Shown: in pieces, positions 1-9,317 of the stretch
Layout of the letters: the number at the start of each line of letters is the position of its first letter
Numbering within the stretch: position 1 is the stretch's first letter
From: Talinum fruticosum
Lineage: Eukaryota > Streptophyta > Magnoliopsida > Caryophyllales > Talinaceae
DNA: 64,000 nt
Direction: 5' to 3'
Assembly: GCA_021018815.1 (NCBI GenBank)
Contig: JAITYX010000048.1
Span: 806,001-870,000 of the forward strand
Program-made: the position numbers and the translations under genes
The notes under the pieces: generated by a model
The model's input: only the letters and a program-made list of their open reading frames with translations
Told to the model about the DNA's origin: nothing
Database searches by the model: none

Positions 1-600
1 CAAGAAGTATATAGTCGAGCATAAGGTAAAGATACTTAGCAATGAAATAATGTAAGCTCGAAACATTTTAAACATAGAAAATATTATGTAAGAGAAAGCA
101 TTACTTCATTGATCTTAATAGAAATTACAAGAGTTAAAAGAAACGAAAACTCCCCTAAACAAGACAACAATTTTTCCGACTCTATTTCTCCCCGTTGCCT
201 TTCAAAGAAAAAAAAAAAAAAAAAAACAAAAAGAAGGGAGAAAAGAAGAAGTAATACAAATAAGTTGTCCGGACAAAACAAAAAATGAGAAAGAGGAAAA
301 TTAGGGGACACTGAAGGAATGTGACTCGGTGCATGGCTCCTACGAGGGAGGGGGATTTCGAGTGGAGGCCGAGGTTCACCTGGCGCCGATATGATCTTGA
401 CGATGTGCTTGAGCGCGGCGAAGGGAGAACCGGGATGATTGTCGGGGGCTCGGCTCCGAGTGGCTGACCCGGAGAGAGTGGATCGAGGGGTTCTTCCCTT
501 GGGACCTCGATGGGCTGGAGTGGGCTGCTCTGTTTGACCCGCTGGAGAGGCTAGGTCGCTCGACCCACCCGGATCGCTGTCTAAGCCGAGTACTGACTAT
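1..600. other. AT-rich 3' flank, no gene seen
   Basis: AT-rich sequence containing an A-run at 207-226 and a G-rich, gene-like stretch from 330 on that belongs to the tail of the minus-strand extra ORF. The short frames here are broken by the A-run and carry no recognisable domain. If the Copia element is complete, its 3' LTR should lie at or beyond the left window edge; I could not recognise it here. Confidence 0.4.
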
Positions 601-687
601 TTGAGCTTGGGGAGTAGTCGACCCTCAGCAGTTGCCACGGCCTCTTCTTCCCTTTGCCCGGAAGGGCTCGCCTCGACCGCAGGTTCC

Positions 688-1930
688 TCAAGCATCTTCT
701 GCTGCATCTGCAGCTTCTTCCTCTTCTTCGCCTGTCCGAGGAGGTCGGACATGGGCTCGAAGACGCTTCGGACGCGTCCGAGTCATCCCGGTCCCGAGCC
801 GCCTTGGACCGTCTCTCTCCGAGGAGCTCGACCAGCTCCTTCGCTCCTTGACCAGCTCCCTTATCTCAAGAACTAGAGACTCGCTACTCTCGGATTTGGG
901 ATTGACCGGTCTTTTGGTTGATGGTCGGACCTTGGAGGACAGATTTGAAACCTCGGAGCATGTCTCCGAAATCGAAGACACGGAGCCGATCTTGTCCATG
1001 AAGACAGGGGACAAGAGAGCAGAGAGAGATTTTGAGGCACCTAAGGTGGAGGTACCAGCAGATGAAGAGGGAAGAGAAAGAAGGGTAGATTTCGAGTCCG
1101 AGGAGGAGAAGGGGGCCTCAAGTTGTGAACCCGGACACCGTGGTCGGTTTCCGGTATCCATACCCCTATAGTTCCTTCTTGCCGACCACAACGGCAGCCT
1201 CGGACACTCGCGTTTGGGTCCGAGGGGAGAGGAACTTGGAATTGTTTGAAAACAAGGGTCGAAGAGCACCGAAAGGAAGGGAGGTGTTCTTCTTGGATTG
1301 GAGTTGAGCTGGTACAGCGGCCATCCGCTCAATGATGGAGGGAAGAGGTCTACTTCGTATCCCTCAAGGATGTCGAAGAGAGCTTTGAGGTGCTTGGAGT
1401 TGGGGTTATCCTTGTCTGGAATGTCTGTGAGAAGAAGGTTCTCATCAGCAGAAAGCTACGAAGGCAAGCTTCGACTTCAACCGAGTCACGTAAAAGTTTT
1501 TCCTGGACCCGTGGAATTCTTTGGCGTATTTTTCAAAGAAGTCGTCGGCGACTTCAAGTGAAAGGAATAGGATTGCTGTTCAAGAAAAGAGAAGAAACTT
1601 TGAACAGGCGGTGGAGGAGAGAGGTGTTGATGCGAACGGTAATGTTCCGAACCCTAGAGGTTAGAACATTTTCGGAGTGGGTGAGGTGAGCATAGAACTC
1701 GTAAACGAGTTCGGGATAGATGAACTCGCTGAAACACAAGAAGTGGTATACTCCGGTGGTTTGTATGTTGGACAACCAAGAAAATTTGGTTGTTGGAAAG
1801 AATTTGTCATCCAGCGCAAGGTGCCTGGGTAACACGGGTTTGGAGGGGGTTGAGCTTTCGGCTTATTGGTGCGAGGCTTTTTGGAAGAGGGAGAAACCCG
1901 GAAGTCGGGATGGTTTCCTCTTTTAGGCAT
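688..1930 (-). pseudogene. Decayed extra ORF downstream of Copia pol (plant transposon-protein-like)
   Basis: Three overlapping minus-strand reading frames together look like one broken gene. The first (1661-1930) starts MPKRGNH and has a basic stretch (SSKKPRT) then a proline-rich linker and WMTNSF. The second (1554-1835) contains YPELVYEFYAHL followed by VRNITVRINTSLLHRLF, which resembles the domain called 'putative plant transposon protein'. The third (688-1332) is a Ser/Glu-rich, low-complexity tail ending in an acidic Glu run. At least two frame changes are needed to join them, so no intact protein is made. The gene lies on the same strand as, and downstream of, the Copia pol at 2.6-7.6 kb, which is the position of the env-like ORF in Sireviruses. 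Alternatively it belongs to a different element into which the Copia inserted. Family assignment is from memory of the motif pattern. Confidence 0.45.
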
Positions 1931-2170
1931 TGTGAGAGAAGGAGAGAAAAGATGAAACTTTTCGAATAGGAGAGAGAAGGAGGTGTAGAAGAGAAGAGAA
2001 TGAAAATGTAGAAGAAAGAGATGAGAGCAGATTGTAACTTACGAGAGAGAGAGAGCTTCTTCGATGCTTGCGGACGATCAAGAGTGATCTGTTCACGTAG
2101 AAATCTTCCGCGAGAAGTTTCTTTTGAGAGAGATGGAGTTTAGAATACCGAGATGAAGATGGATAGACTT

Positions 2171-2178
2171 TATTTATA
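2171..2178 (-). promoter_or_regulatory. TATA box of the extra ORF
   Basis: The minus strand reads CTATAAATAAAG here, a good plant TATA box, about 240 bp upstream of the first ATG of the extra ORF at 1930. A possible polyadenylation region (AATGAA-like on the minus strand) lies near 112-118. Together they outline a separate ~2-kb transcription unit rather than a read-through product of pol. No experimental support. Confidence 0.4.
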
Positions 2179-2568
2179 GAAAATAAGCGCGCCCGTCAAC
2201 TATCCGTTAAGTATAACTCCGTTCGACTCGGCTTGTCCATCAGCCACCAAAGATCGGTGTGACTGTTCTCTTCAACGGTTGAGATACCAGCTGTTAAAAA
2301 TCCACGGCTAAGATCCGATCGCAATGTTCGAGAGAGAGAGAGAGAAAAGATTTTGAAAATATAATCCGAAACTCTCCACTGTTCTAGAGATAGTTTCAGA
2401 AAATTTGATGTCCAAGTTTTTCTACGTCCGAGTTTGACTCGTAAAGGTTTCGAGTGACTCGAAACACGAAATAACTATAAGCCCAAGTATCACCGAATCA
2501 ACTCGAACTAATTGTTATAAACAGAGAAAGCTCATAGCACGTAATTATGCAACAAAGGTAGTATAGAA

Positions 2569-2967
2569 TTAGGCATTTAACATACCAAGTCCATTCCGAA
2601 TAAAACAAAACCGATCTTCACCAAGAGGCTTAGTAAAGATATCAGCTAATTGAAGATTAGTAGGAATGAACTCAAGTGCAATATCACCCTTTTCGGAGTG
2701 ATCGCGTAAGAAGTGATACCTGACCTCAATATGCTTTGTTTTTGAGTGCTGGATAGGATTCTTGGTGATACTGATTGCGCTTTGGTTGTCACACTTGATT
2801 GGAACCGAGTTGAGAAATAGTCCAAGATCCTTCAAGTGTTGTTTTACCCAAAGAATCCGAGTGCAACAAGCTCCAGCGGCAATATATTCAGCTTCCGCAA
2901 TCGATAGAGCTACCGAGTTCCGCTTCTTTGAGTGCCAAGATATTAGGGATTGACCCGAAATTGGCAA
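2569..2967 (-). pseudogene. Copia RNase H domain
   Basis: The C-terminal part of the Copia polyprotein. Visible signatures are NSVALSIAEAEYIAAGACC near residue 17, DNQSAISITKNPIQHSKTKH in the middle, and LADIFTKPLGEDRF near the end, all standard for plant Copia RNase H. RNase H removes the RNA strand of the RNA:DNA hybrid during reverse transcription. This stretch is open for 132 residues, but is out of frame with the RT segments to its right. Sequence between 2968 and 3263 belongs to the same domain but is interrupted. Confidence 0.85.
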
Positions 2968-3263
2968 GCTCCGGATGTGCTCTTTCGATCAACTTTGTAT
3001 CCTTCGTAGTCTACATCCGAGTACCCAGATCGAGTCGGTTCCGAGTCTCCGGAATACCATATACCCAAATTCCGAGTACCTGCAAGATATCTAAATATTC
3101 TTTTCACCGCAGATGAGATGTGATTCTTTCTGGATTAGCTTGAAATCTTACGCATAAACAAACACCGAACATTATATCTCGACTCGCTTGAAGTAAGATA
3201 TAGCAAAGATCCAATCATACCTCGATAGAGTTTCGATCTATTGCTTTACCTTTGTCATCCGAG

Positions 3264-3896
3264 TCAAGCTTTATACTGCTCGCTCATAGGGGTTGATGCG
3301 TGCTTTGCATCTTGAAGTTTGTATTTCTTCAACAGTTCCTTGGTGTACTTTGATTGATGAACAAAGATTCCATCTTTGTCTTGTTTGATTTGCAACCCAA
3401 GGAAGAAATTGAGTTCTCCCATCATACTCATTTGGAATTCTTGACTCATCAACTCGGAAAATTCTCGACACGTAAATTCATTAGTTAGCACCGAAAATAA
3501 TATCATCAACATAGATTTGAACAATAAGGAAATATTTCCCTTTGGTCTTTATGAAGAGAGTCTTGTCGATCTAACCTCTTTTGAAATCATTTTGAACCAA
3601 GAAGCTACTCGCTCTTTCATACCAAGCTCGAGGTGCTTGCTTAAGACCATAGAGAGCCTTTTGAAGTTTGAAAACATGATTTGAAAATTCTGAGTTTTCA
3701 AAACCAGGAGGCTGCTCGACATTAACTTCTTCTTCAATAAAACCATTGAGAAAAGCACACTTAACATCCATTTGATATAATTTAATATGCATGCTGGATG
3801 CAAATGCCAATAGTATTCTAATGGCCTCAATTCTGCTACTGGTGCAAAGGTTTCCCCACAATCAATTCCTTCTTCTTGATTATATCCCCGAGCCAC
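3264..3896 (-). pseudogene. Copia reverse transcriptase, fragmented
   Basis: Reverse transcriptase core in several frames. One frame (3571-3861) has LYQMDVKCAFLNG, QPPGFEN and KALYGLKQAPRAWYERA, all hallmark Copia RT motifs. The catalytic YVDD motif can be read on the minus strand near 3496-3516, but in a frame different from its neighbours. The next frame (3264-3524) has FFLGLQIKQDKDGIFVHQSK followed by YTKELLKKYKLQDAK, the usual link from RT to RNase H. The start of the RT region, with NALEALNEPEWVEAMQEEL, lies at 3964-4233. Several single-base indels break the gene. Confidence 0.85.
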
Positions 3897-3963
3897 AAGT
3901 CTAGCCTTGTTTCGACTACCACTCCACCCTCATCTAGTTTGTTTTTGAACACCCATTTGGTTC

Positions 3964-4233
3964 CTATAACTCGGGTGGTCGAAGGTCGGTTGGTCGAGTC
4001 CGGACTTGGTTTCTCTCGAATTGATTAAGTTCTTCTTGCATGGCCTCTACCCATTCAGGTTCATTAAGGGCCTCTAGTGCATTTTTAGGTTCAGTTAATG
4101 AAATGAATGCAGTGAATGCACATAGATTGTGTAAAGAGGAACGAGTTCTTACCCCACTCGTTGATATCGAAATGATGTTTTCTTGGGGATGACTGGAAGT
4201 AAATTTGAATGCTTTACCAGTTCTTTGATTCAC
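3964..4233 (-). pseudogene. Copia RT N-terminal segment
   Basis: A short frame with LEALNEPEWVEAMQEELNQF, the conserved start of the plant Copia RT domain. It is followed by a frame break before the MARGYNQEEGIDCGETFAPV segment at 3.9 kb. It is part of the same polyprotein and has no separate function. Confidence 0.75.
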
Positions 4234-4255
4234 TAGGTTTGTGGACTGAACTCCT

Positions 4256-5289
4256 TCATCTTCGAAGCTTGTTCCGAGTGATTAACTTGTTCATTCCGAG
4301 CGAGCTCTTGAACTTTCTCATTTTGAGTTTCCTCGTTCCGAGTGACTTCATTCCGAGCAGGTTGGGTCCGAGTCTTTGTAGGCTCAACTTCGTCATCATC
4401 CTTTCGAGCTTCAGCTTCGAGTATGAAGACTCACTTGGCTTCTCCTGTTCGAGCTCATCAAATACTACGTGGATGCTTTCTTCCACTTTGTTAGTTCGAT
4501 TATTGAAAATACGATAAGCTTTGCTATGAGAGGAGTAACCTAGAAAAATACCTTCGTCCGACCGAGCATCAAACTTGGTCGGATGATCTTTACCATTGTT
4601 GTGAACGAAGCACTTACATCCGAATGGTCTCGAAATAGGAGATATTTGGCTTCTTCCCTTTATAGAGATCATAAAGTGTTTTCTTCGTAATGGGTCCGAT
4701 GAGGCATCTATTTAGAGTGTAGTTGGCCGTGTTCATCGCCTCTCGCCTGCAAATAGTAAGGCAAGTTGTGTTCAATCATCATCGTCCTTGCTATTTCTTC
4801 AAGGGTTCTGTTCTTTCTCTCTACTACTCCATTCTGTTGAGGAGTTCTGGGTGCTGAGAAGTTGTGAGAGATTCCATTTTTGTCACAAAACTCCGAGAAT
4901 TCCGAGTAATCGAACTCCCTTCCATGGTCGGTTCGAATCCTCCGGATCCGAGTCCGAGACTCAACTTGAATTTTTCTGCAGAGCTTGCTGAACTCCTTAA
5001 AAGCTTCATTTTTGTGCTCAAGAAAACACACCCAGGTAAACCGTGAGAAATCATCAATAATTACAAGTATGTACGATTTACCTTCGAGACTCTTCACAGG
5101 GATTTCACCACATAAGTCCATATGCAGTAATTCAAGTACTTTGGATGTGGAAACTGTCTTCAGAGATTTGAATGAAGATCCGACTTGTTTCCTCTCGGTG
5201 CATGCTTCACATACTTTGTCTTTCTTAAAAGCAAAGTTAGGTAAACCCCTAACTAAACCATTAGAAGCCAATTTCTTGATAGTATGCAT
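4256..5289 (-). pseudogene. Copia integrase
   Basis: The right part (4708-5289) is open for 193 residues. It contains the end of the zinc-binding HHCC region (CEACTERKQVGSSF) and the catalytic core: first Asp in LLHMDLCGEI, second Asp in IRTDHGREFD, Glu in PQQNGVVERKNRTLEEIART. All three acidic residues of the DD(35)E triad are therefore present. The left part (4256-4672) contains RPFGCKCFVHN and KFDARSDEGIFLGYSSHSKAYRIFN, the segment after the core that is typical of plant Copia elements. A frame break separates the parts. The enzyme would insert the cDNA into the genome. Confidence 0.85.
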
Positions 5290-5329
5290 GCTAATATGAC
5301 CTAATCTACGATGCCAAGTCCAAGAATCA

Positions 5330-5738
5330 TCATGGAGAGATGCTTTTAAACAAGATAAGTTCTGACTTGGGTCGAAAGAGGGATAATGTATGTATTACCC
5401 GATCTCTTACCTGAAAGCTTGATCTCTTTGGTAGAGACATCGAAATAGTGCAATTGGTCCGAGTGAATCTTACCTCTTGACCTTTGTCACATAGTTGAGA
5501 GATGCTGAGCAGATTATATTTCAATCCCTTGACAAGATACACTGGACTCGACCAGATTGCTTCCTTTTCCAATCTTGCCAATCCCCACGATCTTGCCCTT
5601 GCTATCATCTCCAAATGTGACTTTTCCTCCTTTATGTCTATTCAACTCGTAAAAGAGTCCTACATCTCCCGACATATGGCGTGAACATCCACTGTCAAGG
5701 TACCAGTGTCCTTTTGATCTCTTCCGAGTGACCCGCAA
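5330..5738 (-). pseudogene. Copia aspartic protease and pre-integrase segment
   Basis: The protease active site is seen as HWYLDSGCSRHMSGD (frame 5514-5738), followed by VTFGDDSKGKIVGIGKI, the usual flap region. A second frame (5330-5614) holds VKGLKYNLLSISQLCDKG, the conserved pre-integrase segment. The protease would cut the Gag-Pol polyprotein. The two halves are in different frames. Confidence 0.8.
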
Positions 5739-5769
5739 AACAAAGAGAATCTAACCCTTCTCACTTCCT

Positions 5770-6528
5770 CTAACGAACCCAGTAACATTCTTTACTATGG
5801 TTCTTTTCCGAGGAAGAAGGTGTTTTGGAACCCAGATTTGAATGACTTTGGGTTTTGTCTCGATTCTCGAGTCTTCCTCTCGTAGAACCGAGTATGTGTC
5901 TCTTTCTTTTTGAAAACCTTTCCTTTTGAAACATGAGAGTATGGTTTCTTTTTGTAAACAGATCCGGGCTTAGTCCTTCTTTCATTTCGGTGAATAGGAC
6001 CATGCTCGGTTTTCCGAACTTCACAGTTCGGAGTCATTTTTAAACAGATTCCGAGTAGGAATTTGATTCCTCTTCTCCGTTGAAACCAAGACCTTCTTTT
6101 CGAAAGGAGACACATTGTGATCCTAAGAGCATGTCAAGGTTTTTCTGACCTTGAGTAAATTTTAAAATCAGATCTTGAGACTCAGTGAGCTTCTGTTTTA
6201 GTTGCTCATTTTCTTTCTCGAGAGACTCGGACTCGGTCTCATTAGCTTGAGCACTAGTCTTGAGTTCTCTCGAGTGTGATTCTCAATTTTTCCAATTTGT
6301 TTTTCAAAGAATTGCTCTTAGATGAAATTGACTCAAGTTGTTTTTTGAAATGAGAAGAATCGAATTGGACTTTTCTTCCAAAGTAAAAATGTATTTAGCT
6401 AAATCAACTTTGGAGAATTTGAGGAAGTAATTTATTACCTCTTGAGGATCGGTTTCCTCATTGTTCGAGTCCGAGTCCGACTCTCTTTCGCCTTCGAGTC
6501 GAGATTGCCATCGGACACTTTGAGTCAT
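5770..6528 (-). other. Gag-protease linker of the Copia element, decayed
   Basis: A Lys/Arg- and Ser-rich stretch in broken minus-strand frames (5770-6115, 6304-6528). It includes an acidic part with EGERESDSDSNNEET and a Leu-rich stretch that could be a short coiled coil. Sireviruses have a long, poorly conserved region like this between the zinc knuckle and protease. No domain is recognised. Confidence 0.5.
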
Positions 6529-6558
6529 CTCGAGTCCTCGTCATCTTCCGATGAGTCC

Positions 6559-7564
6559 TCATCGCTCCATGTTGCCATCATGGCCTTTTTCTTCTTCCTG
6601 TCCCTTTTCCATTTTGGACGAGTCCTTGACTATGTGATCTTTGCTGCCACATTCAAAACATCCGTAATTCTTAGATAAGGATAACTTTGAAGGAGAAGAA
6701 AACTTACCTTTTCTGTCTCTCTTATCTTTCTTGTAGAATTCTTCTTTTGGCCTTTTGTCCCATCTTTTGTGCTTCATCATTCTCTTGAAGCCTCTTGCAA
6801 TGAGTGCCATGGGATCGTCTTCCGAGTCGAAGAGCTCGGATTTGCTTCCTTGGATTCTCGAGGCTTTAAGTGCAATGTTCCTTTTGGTACTACCCTCAGC
6901 ATCCTCCTCCTCTAGATGGATTTCATGTGTTAGAAGCTTTCCAATGAGCTCGTCCGGCTTTAAGAGTGAGAGGTTCTGAGCTTCCTCTATGGCGGTCACT
7001 TTGGGACCCCATCTTTTCTTGGGTAGGCTTCGAGAATTTTCCGGCACATTTCTTCGTGGGAGATCTTCTTTCCCAAGTGATTTGAGATTGTTTGTAATCT
7101 CAGTAAACCGAATGAACATCTCGAGTGATGTTCTCCTCTCGGCTCCATCTTGAAAAGCTCATATTTGTGAAGATATTGACTTATCTTTGCTTGTCCGACC
7201 TGGCTTGTGCCTTCATAAGTGTTGACAAGGGTGTCCCACACTTCTTTTGCTGAATCACAAGCGGACACTCGGTTGTATTCTTCCGAGCTTATGGCGCACA
7301 TAAGGATGTTCATGGCTTTGAAATTTTTTCGAACTTCTTTGCTTCGCTGGTGTGAACTCAGCCTTTGTCTTGGGAAGAATTCTGAATTCATCTGTCTTTG
7401 TTGGAATGTAGTTTCCTTCTTGTATGATTTCCCATACCTCTTCATCATGATCCATGAGGAAACATTCCATAAGCTTCTTCCAAGTGCCCAAAGTTTGAAC
7501 CTTTAAATTTTGGAGGCCTGTTGGAAGATCTTCCTTCGTCGAACTCTCCGGTGTTCCGAGCCAT
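6559..7564 (-). pseudogene. Copia gag (Sirevirus-like), fragmented
   Basis: The likely start is the ATG at 7562-7564 (MARNTGEFDEGRSSNRPPKF), 45 bp from the primer-binding site. Three frames follow. The first has a Trp-rich start (MGTWKKLMECFLMDHDEEVW). The next has DSAKEVWDTLVNTYEGTSQV, the UBN2-type core. The last has RWGPKVTAIEEAQNLSLL, then an acidic region, then the zinc knuckle CFECGSKDHIVKDS at about 6.63 kb. The last cysteine of the CX2CX4HX4C knuckle has become serine. Gag would form the cytoplasmic virus-like particle. At least two frameshifts and the lost cysteine show it is dead. Confidence 0.8.
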
Positions 7565-7609
7565 TTGATCTTTAAACCTTTGGATTGTTAGATCCTTTCC
7601 GAAAGGCTA

Positions 7610-7622
7610 GGCTCGATACCAC
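7610..7622 (-). other. Primer-binding site, tRNA-iMet type
   Basis: The minus strand reads TGGTATCGAGCC directly inside the LTR. The usual plant Copia site complementary to initiator tRNA-Met is TGGTATCAGAGC; one A is missing here. It fixes the orientation of the element and the inner edge of the 5' LTR. Confidence 0.7.
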
Positions 7623-7635
7623 TAAAGGTTTACTC

Positions 7636-9240
7636 TGGGAGAGTCTCGAGTCACCCTAGAGGGTGGTGAATAGGGTGATAGGAAATTCTCTCGCAAAATC
7701 ACACTCTTTTGCACGTAAGTAGAAAGGAAGATAGATTCCGAGTCTATTAACCGGGTCGAAAAGATTGGACTCGTAAAGCAATCAATCGAAAGAACAAGAG
7801 CAAGTAAGACCGTGCGAGTCTAGAATGAACTCGTAAAGATAACACTTAGATTTTACGTGGAAACCCTCCTCGGGCAGAAAACCACGGACCGTGTCAATCC
7901 AAACACGAAGTCAAATCCACTATTTTGAGTCCACAAAATACCGTGAACCGACCGAACCCGAGTTGCTCCCTTAGACAACTCTATACAAGTTTTCATAGAC
8001 TCATAAATTCCCTTATCTCGATCTAATACTTCCTAGCCGAGATAACCCTTACAGCTTAGGGACAACTAAGCCGAGTTAACCCTTACAGCTTAGTCAAGGG
8101 ACCTTACAAGGAATGTAAGAAAGAGTTTGTAATCGAGTACAAGACCTTACAACTCGTAAAGTAATGAACTACAGAGTGGGAGTTGTAAGTAGAAGATTGA
8201 AAGTAAATACAATGACTTTTCTCAAGTATATGTATTAACAATAGATTCGGCAATCTTCAGGTCTTGTGAGGTGGCTTCAATTTATAGGTAACCAGGCAGA
8301 GTAGCCGTTATCTTCATCTCGCTGACCGAGAGTCTTCGTGACCGTTGATAAAAGCTTTCGAGTCACTCGAAAGTATCCGTTACAATGTGAACGTTGGACA
8401 ACGGTTTATCTCTCTTGGAAGTCCCAAAACCATTGGTAGTGTCGTGAAAGATAAGGTGGAAATCACCGTTAAGCTTGGCGTTTCAGTTTTCTAGATTTGG
8501 AAACAGACAACTTCGACACAATCTTCCGGGACTCGAAGCAGGGAAGGTGAAAAGCCATGTCTCGTCGGTGATTTGACGTTCGAAGTCGGCTACTTTTATG
8601 GTTTGAAAAAGGTGTATCCTCGAATGAATAACCTACAAAAGTAAATCAATTTTGGTTCTCAAAGTATAAAATACTTTGGTCCAAAGTTAGACACGGATAA
8701 TAAAATAATTATGATAATTAAGCAACTAATTATCTCGAGTCGAAATGAAATGGAATTTTCTCGAGTCCAATATCCATGATATTCGGAATTCCATCCGACT
8801 TAGTCTAAGCGATAGTAACAAGTTCCATAAAGAATATCGAGTTGAGATAACTTGATATAGACTAAGTGTGAAACAGACTAAAGATATTGACTCTAACAAA
8901 AATAGAGCTTGTAATTGGAAGTAAGATTCCGTGTGAGAAAAAGACGAAACACTAGTCTCGCGATAAATCTGAGTGAAGATGGACTCGTAACAAAGAACCA
9001 CTTTTCCGAGTCTCAAACAGATAAGCAATAAATGTAATAAGTGAAAGCCGTATTACTCGTAAAAGATACTATTTTACTAAAAGAGGTTTCGCGAAACCGA
9101 GAATGCCTTGGAATCAAAACTCTAAAAGCATAGGATTATTATACCCGACTTGTTTAGTGCAACTCGAAATGCGTTGAGAAATGTCCGAGTCTTCAAAGGG
9201 TTCCCGAAAATGACATAAATAGTATCCTTACATGTTCGTA
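7636..9240 (-). repeat. 5' LTR of the Sirevirus-like element
   Basis: Starts on the plus strand with TGGGAGAGTC, then AGAGGGTGGTGAATAGGGTG, a stretch commonly found at the inner end of Sirevirus LTRs. It shares block-wise similarity with 54.7-55.9 kb: the 'gtgaataggg' block, 'acgtggaaaccctc' against 'acgaggaaaccctc', and 'ggttctcaaagtataaa'. This confirms that both are LTRs of related elements. The outer edge is uncertain (about 9230); beyond it the MULE transposase tail begins. Length would be about 1.6 kb. Confidence 0.65.
8279..8286 (-). promoter_or_regulatory. LTR TATA box
   Basis: The minus strand reads CCTATAAATTGAAGCC. The same spot in the related LTR at 55.28 kb reads CTATATATAGAAGCC, so the box is conserved between the two copies. 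It would start transcription of the retrotransposon toward lower coordinates. Confidence 0.55.
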
Positions 9241-9295
9241 AAAGCATTTAAAATTAAAACATAGTAAGTTCATAAAAAATTGAACCAAGAGAATC

Positions 9296-9301
9296 TTTAT
9301 T
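9296..9301 (-). terminator. Polyadenylation signal of the MULE gene
   Basis: AATAAA on the minus strand, 17 bp beyond the stop of the last frame of the mudrA-like gene (9318). Position and sequence fit a plant poly(A) signal. Confidence 0.4.
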
Positions 9302-9317
9302 GATTATATCTACAACT

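Larger units (their letters stand above)
2569..9240 (-). mobile_element. Sirevirus-like Ty1/Copia retrotransposon, decayed
   Basis: On the minus strand the order is 5' LTR (right), tRNA-Met primer site, gag, protease, integrase, reverse transcriptase, RNase H (left). Protease before integrase before RT is the Copia order. The gag features (UBN2-like core, KVTAIEEAQNLSLL, acidic region, one zinc knuckle) and the long LTR with AGAGGGTGGTGAATAGGGTG match Sireviruses (SIRE/Maximus group). The coding region is split into at least eight frames, so the element is old and cannot move by itself. The left end is uncertain: pol stops at 2569 but the extra ORF at 0.7-1.9 kb may also belong to it, putting the 3' LTR outside the window. 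The right end is given only approximately, because no second LTR was available for comparison. Confidence 0.75.

Noticed and set aside
632..1171. 179-residue plus-strand frame
   Set aside because: It is the reverse of the Ser/Glu-rich minus-strand tail of the extra ORF and has no domain.
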